DNA of 64,000 nucleotides, from contig NC_135211.1 of the NCBI RefSeq assembly GCF_052324685.1, positions 4,848,368 through 4,912,367 on the forward strand, in the 5' to 3' direction. Positions 10,977-20,010 of this stretch are shown piece after piece (the stretch's first letter is position 1; every line of letters begins with the position of its first letter). Below the pieces are notes generated by a model, which worked only from the letters and a program-made list of their open reading frames with translations, searched no databases and had not been told where the DNA came from. This DNA comes from Brachyhypopomus gauderio (taxonomy: Eukaryota; Chordata; Actinopteri; Gymnotiformes; Hypopomidae). Made by a program: the position numbers and the translations under genes.

Positions 10977-12085
10977 TGTCAACAAACCCCTTAACTTTTG
11001 TTAGTCAAAAACAGTGAACATCTGAACTTAACGACAAACAGAGACTCCAACCCAGTCACTGAGACCCCATGTCATGCATATTTTAGTGCTTTTCCTCATT
11101 TATAATACCAGATTCAGCTCATTAACTAAGTAAAAAACTGTCATATTGGAGGAACACAAAAAAACTGCAAAGTATAGTGTTGACAGGACTGACTCTGGGG
11201 ACTCTGTTTTGCCAATATATTCATTCCTAGAGCAGTGTCTCTTAATACTACTTGTGGTAATTCACATAGCTCAACACACATAATCCACTTCACTAGTGAC
11301 TTAATAAACCGTTTGTTTGATAAGCAGTTGGAGCTAGATCATGTACATTCAATACTTAGTGTGTTGAATCGTGGAATATTTAAAACTGTGTGGAGCAGTT
11401 AGGAACAGGACTGAGAAACACTGCCATAGAGTTTCAAGCTCAGCTCCAGGATACCAACAGCTCAATGTTATTCCAATTTTAGAACAATACAGTTGTATAA
11501 AATTAAAAATAATTTAATGCTAAACTGTGCAGTGTTGTGGACACAGGACTGAAATATGAAACCCCTGCTTTAGCCCTACACTTCCTCCTCCCTACTCGTA
11601 AACTGTGTGGTGACTCCTTCTTCATGGACCTGTAGCACAGGCTCTCACACTGACCTCCCCTGACAGCCGGTGTTCTGTCGAGTTGTGCTTAGCATCGAGT
11701 TGTGCTCGTTTGCGGTTTTGCACATGCGCAGACCCACAGGCTTGTCATTTGTTTCTATTGTCATTTTGACCTATAAACATGTAAATGTTTTACATACTGG
11801 CTTTGCAAAGATGACATGAGGCAGGATTTCATGAGGCAAATTCGTGGTGGTGCCTCCACTTTTCTAGAATGTTCAGAATGGTCAGCGCAAAATTTAAGAG
11901 ATTTCTTTCCATGCTCTCTACTTCACTGTAATCCATGCCTTAAAAACAAACAAAAGATAAGATATATAGCACATTATACTCAGTACTCTATATATAATAG
12001 AGATGTACTATGAAATGTACCATTTTACATCCAAATAAAATTATAAAAGTTATCCCATCTCTTCTCTCTCCCTATCCATATATAG
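10977..12085. other. 5' region of the integrase gene, no coding exon seen
   Basis: Mostly unique sequence shared with 62935-63658. About 384 bp at 11475-11858 is present here and absent from the right copy, with TCCA at both edges of the missing block. I see no repeat end or exon. Any promoter of the integrase gene would lie here, but I see no clear core element. Confidence 0.4.
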
Positions 12086-12951
12086 CTATGGAGAACAGGT
12101 GGGATGAGGTATTCAACTTCCTCTCTCAGGGATCATACCCATCTGGGTATAATAACTCCCAAAAATTACATTTGAGGAGGTATGCTTCCAAATTTACTGA
12201 AAAGGGTGAGCATTTATTTGTTTAAATGTAGCCAGTGTCTTGGTAAGGTAGCTCTTTAATTATTATACGACTTTAATGAATGTTAATGAATATTCAATGC
12301 AGAAGGACAGCTTTTCTTTAAAAGTAGAAAAGCCATAAAATCCAAAGAAGAGGCAAGAAAGCTTTCAGGAATTTCACGCCTCTCTGATTGGAGGACATTC
12401 AGGCATCCTGAAAACTCGAGCTGCAGTGTGCTCCAGATTTTACTGGCTTGGCATGACCATTGATCTTGACAACTGGGTATGTGTTGAAGTGCGTTCTTGT
12501 GTGTTTTGAGCTGTTGATAAATCTGCATAAATATTAACAGTGACTTTCTTAAAGGTCTTGGAATGTGATCAGTGCCAGCGAACTGGAAAACCTTTGACTG
12601 GTGCCCAGCCATTGGAGTGTATAAAAGTAAATGTCCAGTGGTATCTCTATAATATACAACAGCTTTTAAGAAAAATGTTGAAATGTAAAATAAAACATGT
12701 ATGTTTTAAATTTATAGGTATCTGCTGTCTGGGAGCTCATTGGCATTGATTGGACAGGACCGCTTCCAAAAACTGCCGATGGCTTCCAGTATATCCTGAC
12801 AGCCACAGATTACTTTTCCAAATGGGTTGAAGCTTTCCCAATAAAGACAAAATCAACAGCTGAAGTGGGACGAAATATTTGCTCAATTTTATATAGACAT
12901 GGTTGTCCAAATAGAATACTCTCTGATCAGGGAAGAGAATTTGTGAATGAA
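12086..12951 (+). pseudogene. GIN/Ginger-1-like integrase, N-terminal and catalytic exons
   Basis: Four exons fit by splice signals: 12086-12205 (ATG 12088, MENRWDEVFNFLSQG), 12303-12476, 12555-12626 and 12718-12951. Exon 2 carries HASLIGGHSG and RFYWLGM; exon 3 gives ECDQCQRTGKPLT, completing an H2C2 zinc-binding domain. Exon 4 is the RNase-H-fold core with GIDWTGPLPKT and LSDQGREFVNE, the first two acidic residues of the D,D-35-E triad. The exon with the third acidic residue is not found before 14.8 kb. Exon 2 changes frame near 12355-12370, and the right copy (63876 onward) shows the same offset. Intron-split integrases of this type occur in GIN/Ginger-1 transposons and in host genes derived from them (GIN1, KRBA2). 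Probably a broken copy. Confidence 0.8.
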
Positions 12952-12971
12952 GTATGTCTAATTTTTTTTAT

Positions 12972-13115
12972 AAATGAATGAATGTTTCAATTTATATAGT
13001 GCCTTTTCACGATACCCAAGGCGCTTTACAATTGTTAAGACAGCTACCTCTCAGACAACCAATCACACACCGGCGAGAAGCGGCAGCCAATTGCGCACAG
13101 CAACTTGTTTTTATT
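12972..13115 (-). mobile_element. LINE/SINE 3' tail
   Basis: TTTCAATTTATATAGTGCC followed by CCAAGGCGCTTTACAATTG is the reverse complement of an L2-type 3' tail. It lies directly after the integrase core exon. Confidence 0.55.
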
Positions 13116-13568
13116 GAACAGAGAGAGACACAGACATACACTATGGGCATTTTTGCTGTTTAAGCATGGTTACATAAATGTGTCTCTAAACATACTTAAT
13201 TATAGCATTTTACCCACATGTCTCATATCAAAATGTTCAGAACAATCTCAGCTCTCTTCCTAATGAGGTTACATTGACTTAGAGTATTGCATAAATAAAT
13301 AATATGGTCCTAAACCTGGAAATATGAGGCATATTTTCAAAAATTTTCATATTTTATATGAAATTACACATTTACTAAAAGATCAATAATATTGTTGCTT
13401 GAAATATGTTTGCTCAAGGGTTTGCTTCACAAAAATAGTGAAACATGTAATATATATAGTAGTATACAAGTACAAAAATGTGTACACCAAACTACGAAAC
13501 TCCCATCAAACTCCTGAACTACAGGCTAAATCAGCATAGCCAAAACCATATCCACTCATCTAGATTAT
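13116..13568. other. AT-rich gap, nothing recognised
   Basis: No coding exon seen. In particular, the integrase exon expected to carry the final catalytic Glu is not here. The tandem duplication (copy A) begins at about 13569. Confidence 0.4.
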
Positions 13569-13684
13569 TATATACTATACTTTCACATCTACAAAGCAAG
13601 CATATAGGCAAAAGACAAATACGAAATAATAAAAAAATAAGTAAAAATAATTTTATAAAGAATAAATTACGAATTTTGCACAGA

Positions 13685-14420
13685 AGCAGTTTCTAGCTAG
13701 CCAGCCAGCTAGCCAGGAGGCTAGCTAGACAGCTAGTAACACATCGCGAGCCGATCTGCGATCGTCCGCTATTATAGTGAGCAATATTGCAAAATAACAT
13801 TCATTTAGCCTTCGATCTGTTATACTTTTCATAAAACCCTTCAGGAAATCAACATAGGTTCATAACCGCTATGTAGTAGTAGTAAGGGCTAGTAGTAGTA
13901 AACTACTGAGCAAAACCGGTTTGTTTACCTCAGGCGTCAAAAAGCGGCCAAAACTTCCGCAAAGGGCGATATGTTTCCTGAGGTCGTAGGTCATCGGTCA
14001 CGAGTCTCTCCTCAGGCCTACAATATGGGGTCATCAGTAGACGCTAGCTAGCTAGATGCTACATAGAACTACAAACAGGACTACAGTACACCATCGCAAA
14101 ATTCGCGACCCTATCTGTGATCGCCCGCTATTATAGTGATCGATATTGCATTTAGTCATCGATCGTTTATATTTTTCATAAACCCCTCAGGAAATCAACA
14201 CAGGTTCATCAGTAGACGCTAGCTAGCCAGATGCTAGCTAGCTGCTAGCTAGCGAACTAACTACACGGGACCATCGCGAAATTCGCGACCCTATCTGTGA
14301 TCGCCCGCTATTATAGTGATCAATATTGCAAAATAACATTCTATTAGTCATCGATCATCAACATACCTTCACCATCGCCATGTAGGTGAGTAGACGCTAG
14401 CTCGCTAGCTAGCGGCCGTC
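13685..14420. repeat. CTAG-rich repeat block with about 180-bp units
   Basis: A block with runs of GCTAGCTAGC and a recurring segment (TATCTGTGATCGCCCGCTAT) at about 14107 and 14287, spacing about 180 bp, plus a more diverged unit near 13752. Dense in ATCGAT- and CGCGA-type short palindromes. The same block occurs at about 26331-27070 in copy B. I cannot tell whether it is a satellite fragment or the end of a transposon. Confidence 0.65.
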
Positions 14421-14806
14421 AAAGTGTATTTCCGTGTTTGTCCGAGGTGAAACGGATCTAATGCCGTCCTAAAACCCTCCTACATCCGTAAAGGGCGATG
14501 TGAGTGATGTCAGCGGTCATGTAATGACTGACACTTGAATCCGCCAGTCACAGCAGTCACAGGCAGGAGCAATAACCCCCCCCCCCCCCCCTTGTGCAAG
14601 CCATAAAAGGATTAGCCATATACGGGCGTGCTTCAACTCGGTCATGTATTGCCATCTTGTGGCCAGTCTGCTCAAGCATGAATTAACATTTTTTTGAAAA
14701 CAGTTTCCAGTTTTCAAACACGTTCTAACCGTGTGCCTGCGATGTTGTATCGCTGAGATATTAATAACATTAATGTATATACTCGCACGGTGGCCATCTT
14801 TGACGC

Positions 14807-15069
14807 ATGGGTGCGTCAGTAGACCTGGGTGTCAACCACATCAAGCCATACAGAAGAAGCCAAAATGATGACAGGCAAGTCACCACTCAAGAATCTCACA
14901 AGATCCTCAAAGAGAATGAGACCAGCACATGTTCTGATGGCCCCAACTCTTTGACCATGGGAGGAGATTTGGAAAGACTAACTGAAGACATTTACCTGCC
15001 ACAGAGACCATCAGTTATCCACTTTGCCCCTAAAAAACACACTCAAGTCTGTGATGCAACAACAGAGGT
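14807..15069 (+). pseudogene. Linker exon of the integrase-Ulp1 gene (copy A)
   Basis: An open frame, with a possible acceptor TGCGTCAG ending at 14819 and a donor after ACAGAG|GTAAAT (15070). VDLGVNHIKPYRR resembles the end of gypsy-type integrases (chain ...VNxxHLKPYRR), followed by a Ser/Thr/Asn-rich linker (TTQESHKILKENETS, PQRPSVIHFAPKK). The same exon lies at 27466-27728. I infer it joins the integrase core to the downstream protease, but the integrase exon between them is missing. Confidence 0.55.
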
Positions 15070-15708
15070 AAATTGAGGCCTACATAGGTCTTGAATATAT
15101 TGTTTCTTGTTTAGTGTTTATTTGATCCATTCCTTATTATTCAATGAGTCTTTATACAGACATTTTTTCAATTACACAATCATTAGAGTATGATGAGTTT
15201 GCCTTTCACAGCTTTCTGTATACCAGTCAACAGTGTATGTGACAATTACCACTGTTGACTGTTGAAGCATCCCCCAGGTTCATCAGCCATACAGGAAAGC
15301 ATACAAGAAAGAGGTTGTTAATGAGTTCTGTGTTCAAGTTTGACCTGTTGGTCATTTGTTCAGCCTACCCTTGTTTATAGTTTGCATGAAAGGGATTTGG
15401 CCTGTTCAAACTATACATGTTGGCCCGTTGGCCATTTAGACCTGTTGGACGTTTGTCAGATGCACTATTCTAATGAACTGATCTGGCCAGGCATGGTCAT
15501 TGTATGGGAGGGAAATCTTAATTCTACATCATGCAATGGCATAGGGAATTGTGTATAGATGGCCCTGGGTTTGAAAGGCCCTGGCGTTAAACTAGGGCAA
15601 ATGAGAATGGTGTTCATGTATTCACATGCTTTTGGCCATGTAACTGTAATAGTACAGGGATTAGAAAAAACAAATATCTATGCTTTGACATTCATGCTGT
15701 GCTTTCAG

Positions 15709-17273
15709 TTCGAATGTTGTGGGCTGCAGAAGACTGTGGTCGGGTGGAGGCAGTTGTTGGACCATATAAACTGTTTGATTCGTCTTTCCGTACACTGCAT
15801 GGGACCGAGTGGCTGGCTGATGATGTAAGAGACCAAATCACTGTCAAAATGTATTACAAGAGGAAGTATAACAATCTTTAATGGTTGTTTATTTTACAAT
15901 GCAGGTTATTGATGCGTACTTGCACACACTTATTGAAAAACAGCAGGTAAGTGGCAATTATATTTATGTAGCTGTGTTAGGTATTTCTTGCAACATAATT
16001 AAAATTTCAGTTGTTCTTAACAGAAAGCTGTTCACCAGCTCTGTGGCGTTATTGCAACATCGTTGTTTTCTGGACAATTCCAGAGGCTCAAAAAGGTACT
16101 TTCATCACTTTTACAGTCTAGCAGTAATGATTATCAGTAACAATATTGACAACTTTGTATTCAACACATTCTTTAGATGACGTTTCCACTGGAGGAAATC
16201 TGGATGTGCCCTGTAAACACTGGGGCTCACTGGGTTTTAGTGGTTTGTTTACCTTTCCTTATTTTTCAGAGCAGGTTTGTTTACACTACAAGTCAAATGT
16301 TTGGTCACACCTACTTTGTTTATTTTTATTATTTTTGACATAAAAAAACTGGAAAGATGCTAAAGCAATGAACGAATGCTGTGCTCTATTTATGCTCTAA
16401 TAAACAAATATTAGATTCTTTGAAGTAACTGTCCTGTTCATGAAGCAGCACCTATGATGCTTTAACATCAGTCCTGAACACATTCTCACATGCAGAGACC
16501 TTGTAGAGAACTAAAGTTCTGAAATAAAGGGTGCATTTAAAATGAAGTATGTTGAGAATTAATTAATATATACAACAACCTTCCCAAATTGTCTTATAAA
16601 CAAATTAAGGCATAATCCTTTAGATTAAAATGCCTTTTTTTGTGTTCAAACATTTGACTGGTAGTGTACATCAGTCATTATTTGCATGAATCGTACAGAG
16701 ATATTCTAATTGTGCTATGATGCAGCAGAATGTTATATGACGAGAGAATAACATGAATGAACTCATTTCTTTTATATTGTCAACATGTCTGACAAGGTCC
16801 TTGTGTTGATCGATCCCCTGGCAAATGAAAGTGCACTCGAGCGCAAGCTGCTACGTAACTGGCGGTAATAACATTTTAACATTGCTATTTTACAGTGCTA
16901 ATTTTGGAGCTTTTTTCTGAAAAGAACTGGTGTGATGTTAAACTGTGTTCTTCTATCATTTTTTTAAAACAATAATTAGGAACTTCTTAAGGATGACAGG
17001 ACATGGAGACCAGGAGCCTAAATGGACAGTACAAACAATGCTGCACAACAAGCAGCAGGATTCCAGCAGTTGTGGGATTTTAGTGTTGAGGGTAAACCTT
17101 TTGAAAATAATGTGATGGGCATTTATAAGTAACTGATATTACTCTTACCATGTAAAATGCCACTTTGCAGTTTGCAGAAGATTATCTCCAGAGGAGAAAC
17201 ATCAGCGCTGTCCAGACATCCCCACAAGATGTTACCAAGGCACGACTTGAAGTAGCCTGTGCACTGCTGCAGT
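15709..17273 (+). pseudogene. Ulp1/SENP-like C48 cysteine protease module (copy A)
   Basis: Seven exons: 15709-15824, 15905-15946, 16024-16095, 16177-16242, about 16776-16864, 16980-17091 and 17171-17273. Read in order they give an Ulp1 fold: LHGTEWLADD (entry motif), NTGAHWVLV (catalytic His), VLVLIDPLANES (catalytic Asp), then DSSSCGILVLR (Cys, with upstream Gln in the NKQQ tract), then FAEDYLQRRN. Ulp1 proteases cleave SUMO-like modifiers. In this copy the acceptor before 16776 reads TTTTAT instead of TTTTAG, so exon 5 cannot be joined normally. Copy B keeps the AG. The following PHD exon is 6.5 kb away because of the gypsy element. Confidence 0.8.
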
Positions 17274-17463
17274 GTAAAGTTCAGTGGTATCAAACACTGC
17301 ATGAAAGCAGTGCCATAAAGTTTTCTTTAGTCAAAACCCATATAAATCCATATTCCATCATCTGACTCAAAGGTAACAAAACTATCAATCTGTGTCCTGT
17401 ACCATAAAGCTACTGCAGAGACTCTTTACTACATGATTATTTCTAGAGAATGAGTGCTACAGT

Positions 17464-18190
17464 TGTTACGGCCTGTCTAGGCGTGAGGACCGTAACAGTG
17501 GTGTATGTGAACAGCAGTGCGAATGTTAGTGATGATGGGACAACAGGAGTGGGTGGTTAAAGGTGTATTATACAGAAATTGTAATTTACAAGATATATAC
17601 ATACACGTAACTGGTCTCAGCTTCAGGAGTGGCCCAGGCCAACATAACAAACAGAACTGAACTATAAAATAAACCAAACACTAATTACTCTAACAGAAAA
17701 CAAACATACAGTACTACCCTAACTCCCTAACAAAAAACCATACAAACAAACCCAAATCCCAAAACAAAATGGCAGCCACTCCCTACTTACCAGAACACCA
17801 ACAACACATAGAATATTTACAAAATGTACAACCAGCAGACAATCCAACAGGGGCAAAGGCAAAAAGCATAAACAAGTTCAAAGCAGTCAAAAACCAGAGT
17901 TCTAAGATGAGGTACAAATGCAGAATACTAATAACTAACACCAACACCACCAAGGAGCAAAAATGTCTCGCTGGGAGGCACCGGGAAGGGCCTTATATAG
18001 TGCAGGGTGAAATGGAGTCTGGAGCGGAGTCTGGAGCGGAGTCTGGAGCGGAGTCTGGAGCGGAGTCTGGAGCGGAGTCTGGAGCGGAGTCTGGAGCGGA
18101 GTCTGGAGCGGAGTCTGGAGCGGAGTCTGGAGCGGAGTCTGGAGCGGAGTAGACAGCAAACACAATACAACACTATCATAGGACATAACA
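17464..18190 (-). repeat. 3' LTR of the gypsy element
   Basis: 727 bp with TGTTACGG ... CATAACA ends. It contains eleven 12-bp units (GGAGTCTGGAGC type) at about 18014-18147, in U3 next to the TATA box (minus strand, CTATATAAGG, 18000-17991). Reading frames made of ESGA or LRSR repeats here are by-products of the array, not proteins. Confidence 0.93.
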
Positions 18191-18249
18191 CCCCCCCCCC
18201 ATAAGTGTGAGACCTCCCACCAAATCACGGATAACCCAACACATTCCAA

Positions 18250-20010
18250 TTAACACCTAGAGAGGGTATCTGCCACAACATTCTCAGAGCCCCGTTTGTG
18301 TTTAATACAAATGTTAAAACCTTGGATAATAAGGGACCAGCGCATAAGGCGTTGGTTCAGATTGGACATTCGATGCAAGAAAGTCAAAGGATTGTGATCC
18401 GTGAACACAAAAATAGGTTCAGAACTACTACCTAAATAAACCTCAAAATGTTGTAAGGCCAAAAGGAGAGCTAATGCTTCCTTCTCTATGGTGCTATAGG
18501 CCAATTGGTGTCTAGCAAACTTCTTTGAGAAGTAACACACTGGGTGGTCTATTCCACATGAGTCCTCCTGTAGGAGCACTGCGCCGGCCCCGGTACAGCT
18601 GGCATCAACCTCTAGCTTAAATGGCTTAGCAAAATCTGGTGCAGCAAGCACAGGTGAACTACACAGTAGACTCTTTACAGACACAAAAGCAGACTGACAA
18701 GCAGAAGACCACAAAAACGAAACATTGTTACGCAAGAGAGAGGTAAGCGGCAGAACAACATCTGAAAAGTTTCTACAAAAACAACGGTAATAACCAGCCA
18801 GTCCGAGGAAACGCCTAAGCTCACGTTTAGACCGGGGAGGAGGGAAGGCGTTTATCGCTTGGACTTTGGCATCAAGGGGACGCACCTGACCACGTCCTAC
18901 TAACTTGCCAAGGTAAGAAATTGTGCTTTTCCCAAAGTCGCACTTTTCCAGATTAAGCACCAATGATGCACCATGCAGTCTAGAAAACACCGTTTCTAAG
19001 GACTTCATGTGTTCCTCCCAAGTGTCAGAGTACACAACCAAATCATCCAGATAGGCCTCACAGTTCGACACACCTTTTAGCACAATGTTCATGAGCCGTT
19101 GAAATGTAGCAGGAGCATTTCGCAACCCAAAAGCCATCACTGTATATTGTAGGAAGTTGTCTGGCGTAGCGAAGGCAGAAATCTCAGCAGCACGAGCAGT
19201 CAGGGGAACTTGCCAATAACCTTTTAGAAGGTCTAGTTTGCTAACAAACTTTGCAGACCCCACACGGTCTACACAATCTTCCATTCGGGGAAGAGGAAAC
19301 GAGTCTGGTATGGTGACTGCATTCACTTTTCTGTAGTCAGTACAGAAGCGATAAGTACCATCAGGCTTTGGTACTAAAAGACAGGGTGAGCACCATGAAC
19401 TACTGCTAGGGATTGCAAGATTGTTATTAAGCATGTAATCCGTCTCTTTCATCAGAAGGGAGCGTTTGTGAGGGTTTACACGATAAGGATGTTGTTTAAT
19501 AGGTGGGTGACCTTGGACATCAATGTCGTGTTCTAGTACGGAGGTACACGTAGGGACATCAACAAAAAGAGAAGGAAACCTAGCAATCAAAGATCTAAGA
19601 TCAGACTGAGCAGCCAAAGGTAAATAAGACAGCTTCTCAGATAGGTGCTTTAATGCCTCAGAGTTAGCAAGTCTAGCACTCGGAACACAGCTCCTACCCA
19701 AGTGAAGGTCATCCTGTTCAGGGGCATACTCAAGTGATGCAGATGCTACTGGCACAGGGACTGACAACTGAGCAACAGCTGTAGCACTTACAGTTGTGGG
19801 GCGATCAACATATGGCTTGAGCATGTTAATATGACAAAGACGTGACTTACGCCGACGATCAGGGGTTGTCAACACATAGTTTGTTGAGGACAGTTTCTGC
19901 TGGACCACATAGGGTCCCGAAAAGCGAGTCTGTAGGGTAGAACCTGACATGGGTAACAGAACCAGGACCTTGTCACCAACATTAAATGAACGAGCAACAG
20001 CGTGTGTCAA
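18250..20010 (-). CDS. pol: Pol part 2: integrase C-terminus, RT, RNase H
   Basis: The frame is open from 20010, overlapping the previous frame by 29 bases; there is no good ATG at the start, so it is not an independent gene. It begins with the integrase GPY/F module (VGDKVLVLLP, RFSGPYVV, INMLKPYV). Next comes reverse transcriptase (LVPKPDGTYRFCTDYRKVN, FGLRNAPATFQRLM, YLDDLVVYS), then RNase H (LEVDASCTGAGAVLLQ, EKEALALLLAL, VFTDHNPLTFL), ending GSENVVADTLSRC. The frame change of about one base in the integrase tail is either a recent indel or programmed shifting; a recent indel is more likely. Confidence 0.9.
   Translation of the reverse strand: MTHAVARSFNVGDKVLVLLPMSGSTLQTRFSGPYVVQQKLSSTNYVLTTPDRRRKSRLCHINMLKPYVDRPTTVSATAVAQLSVPVPVASASLEYAPEQDDLHLGRSCVPSARLANSEALKHLSEKLSYLPLAAQSDLRSLIARFPSLFVDVPTCTSVLEHDIDVQGHPPIKQHPYRVNPHKRSLLMKETDYMLNNNLAIPSSSSWCSPCLLVPKPDGTYRFCTDYRKVNAVTIPDSFPLPRMEDCVDRVGSAKFVSKLDLLKGYWQVPLTARAAEISAFATPDNFLQYTVMAFGLRNAPATFQRLMNIVLKGVSNCEAYLDDLVVYSDTWEEHMKSLETVFSRLHGASLVLNLEKCDFGKSTISYLGKLVGRGQVRPLDAKVQAINAFPPPRSKRELRRFLGLAGYYRCFCRNFSDVVLPLTSLLRNNVSFLWSSACQSAFVSVKSLLCSSPVLAAPDFAKPFKLEVDASCTGAGAVLLQEDSCGIDHPVCYFSKKFARHQLAYSTIEKEALALLLALQHFEVYLGSSSEPIFVFTDHNPLTFLHRMSNLNQRLMRWSLIIQGFNICIKHKRGSENVVADTLSRC

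Larger units (their letters stand above)
1..12420. repeat. Segmental duplication, left copy
   Basis: The whole stretch matches 51536-64000 in the same orientation at very high identity. Base 1 pairs with 51536, and the right copy runs off the window end, so the true length is greater. The copies differ mainly by insertions present in one and absent from the other: the L2 at 1834-4116 and hATs at 5710-6385 and 9789-10968 only on the left; the hAT at 52850-54185 and an extra RTE/YqaJ block at 59194-62436 only on the right. A 384-bp stretch at about 11475-11858 is missing from the right copy. False duplication of two haplotypes during assembly is an alternative to a true duplication. Confidence 0.9.

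Noticed and set aside
12086-12951. Functional host GIN1/KRBA2 gene
   Set aside because: Exon 2 is frame-shifted in both copies and the exon with the last catalytic acid is missing, so a functional integrase is unlikely; a host-derived origin remains possible.
18014-18147. Possible CRISPR-like array
   Set aside because: Units are contiguous 12-mers without spacers, in an LTR of an animal genome.
17928-18204. Open frames made of ESGA, LRSR or TPLQ repeats on both strands
   Set aside because: They are translations of the 12-bp tandem array in the LTR; a 12-bp repeat keeps every frame open.
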